This document shows positions 1-7,083 of a DNA stretch of 37,564 bases, one piece after another. The notes beneath the pieces are model-generated. The model was not told the origin of the DNA and searched no databases. It saw nothing but the letters and a program-made list of their open reading frames with translations. How positions within the stretch are numbered: the stretch's first letter is position 1; every line of letters starts with the position of its first letter. Both the position numbers and the translations under genes were made by a program. Source of the stretch: Akkermansia sp. (GTDB taxonomy: Bacteria; Verrucomicrobiota; Verrucomicrobiia; Verrucomicrobiales; Akkermansiaceae); NCBI GenBank assembly GCA_017558555.1, contig JAFYUJ010000021.1, forward strand, positions 1 through 37,564. The letters run 5' to 3'.

Positions 1-107
1 GATTCCACCGAAAAATGAAATTAATTCAACGCCGTGCCTATGGCTATCGCAACTTTCAAAACTACCGCTTAAGAGTGTTAATTGAATGTGGACACATCGT
101 GATATGA
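1..107 (+). CDS. C-terminal end of an ISL3-like transposase (partial)
   Basis: The frame beginning at base 3 is open from the window edge to TGA at 105-107. It encodes about 34 residues, including RRAYGYRNFQNYRLRVL. The Y-G-(YF)-R-N-F-x-N-(YF)-R-L-R-V pattern is what I know from the extreme C-terminus of DDE transposases of the ISL3 family. Its codons (TTA, ATT, AGA) are more AT-rich than the native genes nearby, as expected for an acquired element. The 5' part lies outside the window, so I cannot tell whether the gene is intact. I could not identify the terminal inverted repeat with confidence. It sits about 60 bases beyond the tmRNA terminator and points towards it. Confidence 0.6.
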   Translation, partial: FHRKMKLIQRRAYGYRNFQNYRLRVLIECGHIVI

Positions 108-161
108 AAATTCAAATTCCACATTGTTTGGGCTTGACCCGCAAACCGCGGATAAATGAAC

Positions 162-197
162 ACAAAAACAGCGTACCAGGGTATCTGATACGCTGTT
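162..197 (-). terminator. Rho-independent terminator of tmRNA
   Basis: On the minus strand a 9-bp stem (AACAGCGTA / TACGCTGTT, plus-strand arms 167-175 and 189-197) is followed directly by a T-rich run. It begins 9 bases beyond the mature 3' end of tmRNA. Confidence 0.8.
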
Positions 198-205
198 CTT
201 GCATC

Positions 206-564
206 TGGAGGCGAGGGGAATCGAACCCCTGTCCTGGACACTGTTGACGCAAGCATCTCCATGTTCAGGCGTGGATTGCTGCATCTCGCCGGTGATCCGC
301 TCCACGCCAGCCTTTCACCTGAGCCAGGAACCTGTGGATGTCATGCTCGGCGCGGTTCCCCCGCCGGGCACCTGCCTACTTAGCTAAGATCGTCAACCCC
401 AGTAGGCGTCAGGTATCGGATCCAGGCGCGTGTGTTACGCAGCCATTGCGTATTCGTTGTTGGAATAGGCATTTAATCGTTTGAGCGGCTTTTTAGGAGG
501 CCAGCCGATCAACCTCCACATGCAGCCGGCGCCTCGAATGTTCAGTCGAAACCGGGACGCCCCC
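206..564 (-). ncRNA. ssrA: Transfer-messenger RNA (tmRNA)
   Basis: tmRNA rescues ribosomes stalled on broken mRNAs and tags the nascent peptide for proteolysis. The 5' end GGGGGCG (564-558) pairs with CGCCTCC near the 3' end (213-207), closing a 7-bp tRNA-like acceptor stem with discriminator A at 206. The T-arm carries GGTTCGATTCC. CCA is not encoded. The 5' domain has the typical GGTTTCGAC. The tag reading frame lies at 470-435: the resume codon GCC follows TAAAT, with the conserved UA spacing, and encodes AYSNNEYAMAA then TAA. The AMAA-like hydrophobic end is a normal degradation signal. The length of 359 nt is typical. The resume codon is inferred from this context. I see no convincing promoter immediately upstream, so it may depend on readthrough from tRNA-Arg. 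Confidence 0.95.
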
Positions 565-590
565 ATGTCGTCATCCAGAGATTTAGAGTC

Positions 591-621
591 AAAAAAAACC
601 GGTTTCGTTGAAGATAACCGG
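591..621 (-). terminator. Terminator after tRNA-Arg
   Basis: On the minus strand the stem CCGGTT / AACCGG (plus arms 616-621 and 599-604) is followed by eight T (591-598). It separates tRNA-Arg from tmRNA. A T-run also follows the stem on the plus strand, so it may work both ways. Confidence 0.75.
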
Positions 622-653
622 CGTTTTTTCGGCTTGAAGCCAAGGATGAGAAG

Positions 654-727
654 CACGCCCGCAGGGATTCGAACCCCAAACCTTCTGATCCGTAGTCAGA
701 TGCTCTATCCAATTGAGCTACGGGCGC
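654..727 (-). tRNA. tRNA-Arg (anticodon ACG)
   Basis: A full cloverleaf is visible on the minus strand: acceptor GCGCCCG / CGGGCGT (first pair G-U), D-arm with GCTCAATTGGATAGAGC, anticodon stem TCTGA/TCAGA around loop CTACGGA (anticodon ACG, read as ICG after deamination), and T-loop TTCGAAT. Discriminator is G and CCA is not encoded. A canonical promoter lies just upstream. Confidence 0.95.
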
Positions 728-760
728 GTTCTGGTTTGTTACCGCTGTTGCGGTGCGCAG

Positions 761-789
761 AGTATAGCTTTTTTTTAGGTGGATGTCAA
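761..789 (-). promoter_or_regulatory. Sigma-70 type promoter of tRNA-Arg
   Basis: On the minus strand TTGACA (789-784), a 17-nt spacer and TATACT (766-761) form a near-consensus housekeeping promoter. The mature tRNA starts 34 nt downstream of the -10. Confidence 0.85.
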
Positions 790-802
790 CAAAATTTACA
801 TA

Positions 803-827
803 CTTTTTGCATTTTTTTTGCAAAAAG
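803..827. repeat. AT-rich palindrome between nspC and the tRNA-Arg promoter
   Basis: CTTTTTGCA and TGCAAAAAG are perfect inverted arms around a 7-base run of T/A. The position is 20 bases past the nspC stop and just upstream of the tRNA-Arg -35. It could end the nspC transcript or act as an UP-like element for the tRNA promoter. The weak A-T stem makes it a poor classical terminator. Confidence 0.5.
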
Positions 828-847
828 AGCGCTTTTTTTCAGTAAAA

Positions 848-2038
848 TCAGCCGAGGCGGTGCTCGAAATCGGCGTATTGAAGCTGGCGGACGGTGTGTT
901 GGGAGCCATCTGCATGCAGAATGGAGATGGAAGGATGGGGCACGCCGTTGAAGTGGGTGGTCTTGACGATGGTGTAGTGGGCCATGTCATCCAGGATGAT
1001 GGTATCGCCGGGGTGCAGCGGGGCAGGGAAGGAGAAATCGCCAATGACATCACCTGCCAGGCAGGTGGGGGCGCCCAGGCGGTAGGTGTGTGCTTGCTCG
1101 CCGGGCTCACCGGCCTGGTGATATTGCTCGCCGGGGATGCATACGGCCGGGGTGCCGGTGCCGCCGGGGTGCAGGACGTACACATCCGGACGGTAGGGCA
1201 TTTCCAGCACATCCGGCATGTGGGCGCTGGCACTTACATCCAGAATGGCGTGGTGGTAGCCCAGGGATTCAAAGACATCCAGCACGGTGGCGCGCAGCAC
1301 GCCGGTGTGGATGGCCCAGGCCTCACCCGGTTCCAGGAAGACTTCCACATCATAGGTGCCGCGGATTTCCTGCAGCAGGGAGATGAGGGCTTTGCGGTGA
1401 TAAAAGGGTTTGGTAATCCAGTGTCCGCCACCCAGGTTGAAGTAGCGCATGGTGGGGGCTGCCAGCAGGTGGCCGAAATGCTGCTCGAAGGCGCGGAAGG
1501 TTTCGATGAGTTCCTCCGCTCCCTGCTCGCAGAGGGTGTGGAAATGCAGGCCGGAGAGGCCGCTCAAATCGGCATCTTTCAATTGCTCCGGCGGGATGCC
1601 GAGGCGAGAGCCCGGCACGCAGGGGTCATAGATGGCCGTGTGGCCGGTGGAATGGCAGGGGTTGACTCGCAAGCCGAACAGGACCTCGCCACGGATGGCA
1701 CGGGGGTGTGCCAGGCACATCTCGCGGTAGCGCATCCATTGGGGGATGCTGTTGAAGTCAATATGGTGTGCAATGTCGAGCAGCTCTTGCAGCTCCGCTT
1801 CCTGATAGGCGGGAGAGAAAACGGCAATGTGGCCACCCATGTGGCGAGCGGCCAGCCTGGCTTCATACAGCCCGGAAGCACAGCAGCCATCGCACCACGG
1901 GCGTATCGCCTCGAACGCGGAGGTGGTGGAAAAGGCTTTCAGCGCAAGCAACATCCTGGCACCGGAACGCACGCCTGTGTCGTGCAGCAGGCGTGCGTTC
2001 TTTTCCAGTGCTGGAAGTGAAATGAGGAAGTCGGCCAC
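848..2038 (-). CDS. nspC: Carboxynorspermidine/carboxyspermidine decarboxylase
   Basis: This is a PLP enzyme that decarboxylates carboxy(nor)spermidine in the alternative, SAM-independent polyamine pathway; it acts in the cytoplasm. The 396 residues have the alanine-racemase-like barrel with LLALKAFS near the start (K34 is the likely PLP lysine), GLRVNP, a glycine-rich NLGGGHW phosphate loop, EPGEAW, the C-terminal GAPTCLAGD (catalytic Cys) and YTIVKTTHFNGVPHPS, which is characteristic of NspC. GTG at 2038 is the start: an in-frame TAG lies three codons upstream. There is no Shine-Dalgarno site. It follows a lipoprotein gene by 31 bases and is probably co-transcribed with it. The partner dehydrogenase (carboxyspermidine dehydrogenase) is not in the window. 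Whether the product is spermidine or norspermidine cannot be told from sequence. Confidence 0.9.
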   Translation of the reverse strand: MADFLISLPALEKNARLLHDTGVRSGARMLLALKAFSTTSAFEAIRPWCDGCCASGLYEARLAARHMGGHIAVFSPAYQEAELQELLDIAHHIDFNSIPQWMRYREMCLAHPRAIRGEVLFGLRVNPCHSTGHTAIYDPCVPGSRLGIPPEQLKDADLSGLSGLHFHTLCEQGAEELIETFRAFEQHFGHLLAAPTMRYFNLGGGHWITKPFYHRKALISLLQEIRGTYDVEVFLEPGEAWAIHTGVLRATVLDVFESLGYHHAILDVSASAHMPDVLEMPYRPDVYVLHPGGTGTPAVCIPGEQYHQAGEPGEQAHTYRLGAPTCLAGDVIGDFSFPAPLHPGDTIILDDMAHYTIVKTTHFNGVPHPSISILHADGSQHTVRQLQYADFEHRLG

Positions 2039-2069
2039 GGTGGTCTAACTTGCCTGATGGCCGTTTGTG

Positions 2070-3164
2070 TTACTGTGCAGGGGCAGGAACGGGTGTGGGT
2101 TCCTCGGGAGAGGCTGCGGGAGCTGCCGCATCCTGAATGGTCTGGTTTTCCAGCTTCTCTGCGTTGGCGTCCTGTTGCTCGCGAGCGAGGGTGAGGACAT
2201 GCGGGCGCAGAGACTCAAAGCAGCGGCGTGCTTCCAGGCGGATATCGGCGCGGGGGCTGCTGGCGTAGAGACGCTGGCAGAAGTTAATGGCCTGCACCCA
2301 GGCGGTGAGGGCTTCCTTCTTGTTGCCGACGCGGCTTTCCAGGTTGCCAAGGTTGGCCAGGAGCTTGATGTACTGAAGTGACATCTCAGGGGCCAGCTTA
2401 TCCAGAGCCTTGGCCAGGTCAATGCCCTTGTTGTAGGTGTCGCGTGCTTCCTCGGGGTCATCTGCCCAGAGTTGGCATTCACCTAGGCAGCGGTAGGCGC
2501 TCATGGCATCTGCTGCGGCGCGCGCCAGTTCCGGCTCCACGCTGCCTTCGGGCAGTTTTTCACCATCGGCGGGGGCCAGTTCCTTGAAGATGGCAAGGTC
2601 CGATTCCAAGGCCTTTTCGTACCACGCGAGGGCATCTGCCGCCATGCGGCGGGAGAGCAGGGAGGCGGCCTTGCCGTAGAAAATAGCGCTTTGCATGCGG
2701 CGGGCTTCGCGGGTGTTGCGTTCTGCCTCGGGGAGGGCGTCCCAATCGGCCTGGGCGGTGTTGTAGGCGCCTTCTGCCTTGGCGTAGGCCGTCAAGTCAA
2801 GCGTGATTTCTGCAATGCGAAGGGAGAGCTTGGCTTTCTGCATGGTGCCGGCGGCAGATTCGGAGATGGATTTGTAGTAGGTCTCCGTGAGAGCCAGCAT
2901 GTCGCGCACGGGCTCGGTTATCTCGGGGTCAGTCACGCGTTCGCTGGCCAGTTTGCCGATGGTGAATACCATCTGCTCAAACAGGGCGTCCTTGGCCTTT
3001 TCCGGGGTGATGGTATCTGCCTGTTCGGTAGTGGCTGCCGCTTCGGGAGCCGTGGGAGTAGCGGATTGTTCTTCGTCGCAGGAGGAAAGGGTAGCAAGCG
3101 CAACAGTGCCCAGAGCGGTTACGCAGGCGCTGCGGGCGATTTGATACAAAATTTGGCTTCTCAT
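2070..3164 (-). CDS. TPR-containing lipoprotein of unknown function
   Basis: The 364-residue product starts with a lipoprotein signal peptide: basic MRSQ, a hydrophobic stretch and the lipobox LSSC at about residue 29. An Ala/Thr/Glu-rich linker follows. The rest is helical, with at least three tetratricopeptide-like units, around AADALAWYEKALESD, PEEARDTYNKGIDLA and KKEALTAWVQAINF. The C-terminus is Pro-rich. Such proteins usually act as envelope scaffolds; no specific partner is evident. It is the first gene of a two-gene unit with nspC. The ATG at 3164 is right behind a promoter, which implies an almost leaderless mRNA. I do not recognise the family. Confidence 0.8.
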   Translation of the reverse strand: MRSQILYQIARSACVTALGTVALATLSSCDEEQSATPTAPEAAATTEQADTITPEKAKDALFEQMVFTIGKLASERVTDPEITEPVRDMLALTETYYKSISESAAGTMQKAKLSLRIAEITLDLTAYAKAEGAYNTAQADWDALPEAERNTREARRMQSAIFYGKAASLLSRRMAADALAWYEKALESDLAIFKELAPADGEKLPEGSVEPELARAAADAMSAYRCLGECQLWADDPEEARDTYNKGIDLAKALDKLAPEMSLQYIKLLANLGNLESRVGNKKEALTAWVQAINFCQRLYASSPRADIRLEARRCFESLRPHVLTLAREQQDANAEKLENQTIQDAAAPAASPEEPTPVPAPAQ

Positions 3165-3173
3165 AACGAGTCT

Positions 3174-3202
3174 ATTCTGTATGCAATGGCGCTGCGCGTC
3201 AA
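3174..3202 (-). promoter_or_regulatory. Promoter of the lipoprotein-nspC unit
   Basis: Minus-strand TTGACG (3202-3197), 17-nt spacer, CAGAAT (3179-3174). The ATG at 3164 begins 10 nt beyond the -10, so transcription should start only about 3 nt before it. Confidence 0.55.
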
Positions 3203-3317
3203 GCTATTTCTACGCGCGAGACACAAAATCTCTGCCCGTATAAGCACCGGTACCGCGCGCCCTTGCCCGTTTTTTATCAAAAATGAAGAAAAAAATGCCG
3301 GTTGCGCAAATTTTTGC

Positions 3318-3347
3318 TTGTCATTCCCCTTGCTCATTGGCTAGAAT
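3318..3347 (+). promoter_or_regulatory. Promoter of the 3366 lipoprotein
   Basis: TTGTCA (3318-3323), 18-nt spacer, TAGAAT (3342-3347). The predicted leader is only about 12 nt. It is divergent from the promoter at 3174-3202. Confidence 0.6.
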
Positions 3348-3365
3348 AAGGAACACCGAAACGTC

Positions 3366-4136
3366 ATGAAACACCTTTCCCTCCTCAAATCTTTCGCTGT
3401 GGCATGTGGCGCCATGGCTGCCGCCCTTGTTGTGAGCTCTTGCAGCTCTACGCCCTCGCCCAATGCTGCGCTTGAGCGCTTGCAGACGATGCAGACGGCA
3501 ACTGTGTACAGCTACAATGATGCTGTGACCCCCGCTGCTCGTATATGCAATGAAGCCGGCCCCCTGCCGGACCGCACTGCCCGTGCCATGAAGGCTTGGC
3601 TGCGTGGTTCCACGGTGAAGACTTTCTCCTATGCCTATCCCCAGTACTACCTGGCCATGACGGATGCTCGCGGTCGCCAGTCTGTGTGGGGCATTTGCTC
3701 CGATGGCATGGGTAACTTGGTGGGTATCCTCATCCCCCGCAACGGCGTGGCTGCCTGGGATCTTCCCTTCATCGGCAACTACCGTATGTATGTGTGCGAT
3801 ACCAAAGCTCGCAAGGGTCTGAGTGATGCCATCATGGAATCCCTGGCTGATGCCGGTTACGATTCTTACCGCATTGAAGCTCGCAAGGCTCAGGGGCTCA
3901 CCCAGGGTCGTTACCTGATTTCCAAGCCCCTTTCTGAGAAGGCTCAAATCAAGTTGGCTGAAATCAAGAAGGCTGAAGAAAAGGCTCAGGAAGCCAGCAC
4001 TGAAGAGGAAATTCCCGCTCCGGCTGCGGAAAAAACAGAATCTGCTGACGAAGAGGAAACCACCGAGGAGGCTGCTCCCGCTGAAGAGGAGGAAGAAGAA
4101 TCCCTTGATGAGCTGGACGACGAGCTTGATCTGTAA
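3366..4136 (+). CDS. Lipoprotein with an acidic C-terminal tail, unknown function
   Basis: A lipoprotein signal is clear: MKHLSLLKSFAVACG, then a hydrophobic run to the lipobox VSSC at about residue 26. The middle, about residues 35-195, is a compact domain containing GICSDGMGNLVG and a Tyr-rich stretch; I do not recognise it. From about residue 200 on there is a lysine/alanine helix and then a tail dominated by Glu and Asp that ends in ELDL. A similar ending (IDLDL) closes the unrelated-looking lipoprotein at 19269. The gene is monocistronic, with its own promoter at 3318-3347 and a strong terminator at 4170-4208. Confidence 0.8.
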   Translation: MKHLSLLKSFAVACGAMAAALVVSSCSSTPSPNAALERLQTMQTATVYSYNDAVTPAARICNEAGPLPDRTARAMKAWLRGSTVKTFSYAYPQYYLAMTDARGRQSVWGICSDGMGNLVGILIPRNGVAAWDLPFIGNYRMYVCDTKARKGLSDAIMESLADAGYDSYRIEARKAQGLTQGRYLISKPLSEKAQIKLAEIKKAEEKAQEASTEEEIPAPAAEKTESADEEETTEEAAPAEEEEEESLDELDDELDL

Positions 4137-4169
4137 AGAACGCTCTGAGAGTTCACCTCTTTTTTCCGT

Positions 4170-4208
4170 GAGGCTTCCGTGTGTTATGGCACGGAAGCCT
4201 CCGTTTTT
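4170..4208 (+). terminator. Rho-independent terminator
   Basis: A perfect 12-bp stem (GAGGCTTCCGTG 4170-4181 / CACGGAAGCCTC 4190-4201) with an 8-base loop is followed by CGTTTTT. It ends the lipoprotein transcript. Confidence 0.9.
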
Positions 4209-4262
4209 AGTGAGCAAGAATGAAAAAAGCAAGTTTGGTGACAGAATGCCATAAAATAGGAC

Positions 4263-4292
4263 TTGCCAAGGCGGTATGACCTGTGCTACAAT
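4263..4292 (+). promoter_or_regulatory. Promoter of tRNA-Gln (and perhaps prfA)
   Basis: TTGCCA (4263-4268), 18-nt spacer, TACAAT (4287-4292). The mature tRNA starts 33 nt downstream of the -10. Confidence 0.65.
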
Positions 4293-4325
4293 GCGCGCGC
4301 ATTCGCCGGAATGCACCCAAAGAGT

Positions 4326-4396
4326 GGTCTCGTGGTGTAAAGGTAGCACTAGGGATTTTGATTCCCTCTGTCTTGGTTCGAATCCAGGCGAGACTA
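4326..4396 (+). tRNA. tRNA-Gln (anticodon TTG)
   Basis: The anticodon stem AGGGA/TCCCT encloses TTTTGAT with anticodon TTG at 4358-4360. The T-arm is CTTGG-TTCGAAT-CCAGG. With U8 at 4333, the acceptor is GGTCTCG (4326-4332) paired with CGAGACT (4389-4395): first pair G-U, discriminator A4396. T4325 could pair with A4396 and extend the stem to eight pairs, restoring the U-A end common in bacterial tRNA-Gln, so the ends are uncertain by one base. CCA is not encoded. Confidence 0.92.
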
Positions 4397-4401
4397 CTGG
4401 T

Positions 4402-4436
4402 AAAATCGCCACCTGGATGTCAGGTGGCGATTTTTT
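4402..4436 (+). terminator. Terminator or attenuator between tRNA-Gln and prfA
   Basis: AAAATCGCCACCTG (4402-4415) and its exact complement (4421-4434) form a 14-bp stem with loop GATGT, ending in a T-run. The prfA start is only 30 bases further and I see no promoter between, so readthrough probably feeds prfA. Confidence 0.85.
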
Positions 4437-4465
4437 CGTTATCAACAAGAGAAACACAGGCTTGC

Positions 4466-5539
4466 ATGGACTACGCCCCCCTGATAGAAAAACGCCGCGA
4501 GCGCATGGAGGAATTGGAACGGTTGATAGCAGACCCGGCCTTGTTTAATGACCGCGCTCGCGCCGGTGAGTTGATGCGTGAGCACCGCCGCACGCAGGAA
4601 TTGATGCAGGATTGGGATGCGCTGTGCGAGGCACGGCGGCAGTTGGCGGAAAATGAAGAATTGAGTGCCGCTGAGGACGAAGAAATGGCTGAGCTGGCGC
4701 GTGCTGAATTGGAAGAGCTGAGCCCCCGCATTGACGCTTTGCAGGAGAAAGTGCAGTACAGTTTGCTCCCGCGAGATGAAACCGAAGACCGCGATGCGTT
4801 GGTGGAAATCCGTGCGGGTACGGGTGGCGATGAAGCGGCACTTTTTGCAGCGGATTTGCTGGGGATGTATCAGCGTTTTTCAGAGTCAAAAGGATGGCGT
4901 TTTGAGATATTGGATGCCAGCCCGAATGACATTGGCGGTTTCCGCGAAGTGACTGCTCGTATTTCCGGAGAAGAGGTGTTTCGCTATCTCAAGTATGAGA
5001 GCGGCGTGCACCGTGTGCAGCGTGTGCCGGCCACGGAAACGCAGGGGCGCATTCATACCTCGACTGCCACGGTGGCCGTGTTGCCCGAGGCCGAGGAAGT
5101 GGATGTGCAGATTCGCCCGGAGGACTTGCGCATTGAGACCTGCCGCTCCGGTGGTGCCGGTGGGCAGCACGTGAACCGCACAGAATCCGCCGTGCAGATT
5201 TTTCACTTGCCCACGGGCCTGATGGTGCGTTGTGAGAATGAGCGCTCGCAGCTAAAGAATAAGGAAACGGGTATGCGCATTCTGCGCGCGCGCTTGTTCG
5301 AGATGAAACAGCGCGAGGCCCAGCAAAACTATTCAGCCCAGCGCCGCGCTCTGATTGGCTCCGGTGGCCGTGAGGAAAAAATACGTACCTATAATTTCCC
5401 GCAAAACCGCCTGACGGATCACCGCATCAACTTCACGGCGTACAATCTGGATATTGTGGTGACAACGGGTGCGCTGCAAGATTTGATTGCGCACATGCAA
5501 CATGAAGAAATGCAGGAACGCATGAGCGAGTTGGGATAA
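4466..5539 (+). CDS. prfA: Peptide chain release factor 1
   Basis: RF1 recognises UAA and UAG in the ribosomal A site and triggers release of the finished peptide. The 357-residue length fits. Stop-codon recognition uses the P-A-T tripeptide, here residues 188-190, which separates RF1 from RF2 (SPF). The catalytic GGQ is at 232-234 within GGAGGQHVN, and an N-terminal coiled region precedes them. The frame stays open upstream through the tRNA and hairpin, but ATG at 4466 is the only sensible start and matches the family's N-terminus. It is directly followed by prmC, whose product methylates the GGQ glutamine, an arrangement common in bacteria. There is no Shine-Dalgarno site. Confidence 0.97.
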   Translation: MDYAPLIEKRRERMEELERLIADPALFNDRARAGELMREHRRTQELMQDWDALCEARRQLAENEELSAAEDEEMAELARAELEELSPRIDALQEKVQYSLLPRDETEDRDALVEIRAGTGGDEAALFAADLLGMYQRFSESKGWRFEILDASPNDIGGFREVTARISGEEVFRYLKYESGVHRVQRVPATETQGRIHTSTATVAVLPEAEEVDVQIRPEDLRIETCRSGGAGGQHVNRTESAVQIFHLPTGLMVRCENERSQLKNKETGMRILRARLFEMKQREAQQNYSAQRRALIGSGGREEKIRTYNFPQNRLTDHRINFTAYNLDIVVTTGALQDLIAHMQHEEMQERMSELG

Positions 5540-5560
5540 TTGTTGACTGCAAGAGCGAGC

Positions 5561-6466
5561 ATGAATACGATACAGGATGTTTTGCAAAGTGGCACCGCAT
5601 GGCTGGAAGCACGCGGGGTAGATGCGCCGCGTTATTCTATGCAGAGTCTGATGGTGCATGTGCTGGGGTGTAATAAAACCTGGCTGTATTTGCACTATGA
5701 GGATGCGCTCTCCGAACCCCAGCTGGAGCAGCTGCGCCACTTGTTGCGCGAGCGAGGGAAGGGAGTGCCCTTGCAGCATTTGCTGGGCTCTGCTGAGTTT
5801 TACAGGCGCACCTTCCGCTCCGATGCCCGCGCTCTTGTGCCGCGCCCGGAAACGGAAGAACTGGTGGAGTTGGCGCTGCAAATGGCGCCCCGCCGCCAGG
5901 GAATGCGGGTGTTGGATATGGGCTGTGGCTCGGGGGTGATTGGTATTACGCTGGCGCTGGAGCTGGCTGCAATGAAGCCCGAGGTGGTGATGGCCGATAT
6001 CTCGGCGGCTGCTTTGTCCCTCACGCTGGAAAACGCCACCGCGCTGGGCGCACGCGTGCGCACATATCGGAGCGATTTATTCTCGGCCTGGTCTCCCGGC
6101 CCGGAAAATGCCGTTGTGCCGCCCACAGGATTTCATCTGGTACTGGCCAACCTGCCGTATGTGCCGGAGAATGAGGCCGTATCCGCCGAGGTTAAGCATG
6201 ACCCTGCCTCGGCCTTGTACGGTGGCGAAGATGGCTTGGATGTGGTGCGCCGCTTTGTGACTGACTTGTTGCCGCACGTAGAACCGGATGCGTTGGTGAT
6301 GCTGGAAGTCGGGCATGACCAGGGCGAAGCCACATGTGAGCTGATGCGTGCTGCCGGTTACACAGGGGTGCGGGTGTTGACGGATATGAGCGGCAAGGCT
6401 CGCTTCCCCATGGGCTATGCTCCCCGGCGGGAAGGTGCTCCTGCGGTAGATGATGATGAATCGTGA
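5561..6466 (+). CDS. prmC: Release factor glutamine methyltransferase
   Basis: PrmC transfers a methyl group from SAM to the Gln of the GGQ loop of RF1 and RF2. The helical N-terminal domain occupies about residues 1-85. Next come RPETEELVE, the SAM-binding DMGCGSGVIGI and the substrate loop ANLPYVP. The family's usual signature is NPPY; here the second position is Leu. The C-terminal part holds MLEVGHDQG, a standard element. ATG at 5561 starts 21 bases after the prfA stop; a TTG at 5540 would add seven residues and is less likely. Its 3' end overlaps the next gene by one base. Confidence 0.93.
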   Translation: MNTIQDVLQSGTAWLEARGVDAPRYSMQSLMVHVLGCNKTWLYLHYEDALSEPQLEQLRHLLRERGKGVPLQHLLGSAEFYRRTFRSDARALVPRPETEELVELALQMAPRRQGMRVLDMGCGSGVIGITLALELAAMKPEVVMADISAAALSLTLENATALGARVRTYRSDLFSAWSPGPENAVVPPTGFHLVLANLPYVPENEAVSAEVKHDPASALYGGEDGLDVVRRFVTDLLPHVEPDALVMLEVGHDQGEATCELMRAAGYTGVRVLTDMSGKARFPMGYAPRREGAPAVDDDES

Positions 6467-7083
6467 TGCCGGCTGATGTATTAATTTACCCTGCGATGCG
6501 CTCCCTGGTGGCCAAATTAGCAACCTGGGCTGCCGGTCTTTCCCTGCTGTGCGCGCTGTGTGCGCTTGCAGAGTTGCTCTTGGCGCCCGTGGGGATGGTG
6601 GGCGCGGCTCTCTTTTGCGGCAGCTTGTCGGAGCTGCTGATGAGTTTGGTGCAACCCATGGTGATGTGGGTTGGCTTGTGGTGCCACATGGTATTGTTGG
6701 CAGGGCGGGGCATGGAGCTGACGCGCTATGGCCTGCTGGCGGTGGCCGTATTGGCGTTGCTGATACCTGTGTGTACGCTGTATTTACTGCTGGTGGGCGA
6801 GCCCCTGTTGCTGCGGCAGGCAGAGTTGCCGCTCATTTGCGATGTGGTGTTGGCGGTATGTGTGCTGTTGAATTTGCCGCGTGGCATTGCCGCCGGTTGG
6901 TGGATGCTGGTGCTGCTGTCAACCTATGCCATCATGGGCGTGTTTTACGCCCTCACCAACATGCCGGAGTTGGTATGGCTGAGTGATATGTGCAAGATAG
7001 CAGCATGCGCTGCCATCTGCTACCCGCTTCGCGCCCTGAGTCGCTATGCTCCGCGTGTGGTCTCTCTGCCGGAGCCGGATTAA
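6466..7083 (+). CDS. Integral membrane protein of unknown function
   Basis: The protein of about 205 residues is almost entirely hydrophobic, with roughly six to seven membrane-spanning stretches separated by short loops and a short polar end. I see no recognisable catalytic motif. ATG at 6466 shares its A with the TGA of prmC (an alternative GTG lies one codon upstream), so translation is probably coupled to prmC. Its stop overlaps by four bases the stop of the convergent exonuclease gene. Confidence 0.75.
   Translation: MPADVLIYPAMRSLVAKLATWAAGLSLLCALCALAELLLAPVGMVGAALFCGSLSELLMSLVQPMVMWVGLWCHMVLLAGRGMELTRYGLLAVAVLALLIPVCTLYLLLVGEPLLLRQAELPLICDVVLAVCVLLNLPRGIAAGWWMLVLLSTYAIMGVFYALTNMPELVWLSDMCKIAACAAICYPLRALSRYAPRVVSLPEPD

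Noticed and set aside
565..590. Dedicated tmRNA promoter
   Set aside because: TTGACT is present on the minus strand at about 592-587, but no acceptable -10 lies at the right distance.
779..2020. Plus-strand frame of 413 codons opposite nspC
   Set aside because: Starts inside the tRNA-Arg promoter region and gives low-complexity Gly/Ala/Val sequence; nspC has all family motifs on the minus strand.
4283..4465. N-terminal extension of prfA through tRNA-Gln
   Set aside because: The frame is open by chance across a tRNA and a terminator hairpin; RF1 begins at 4466, where the PAT motif falls at residues 188-190.
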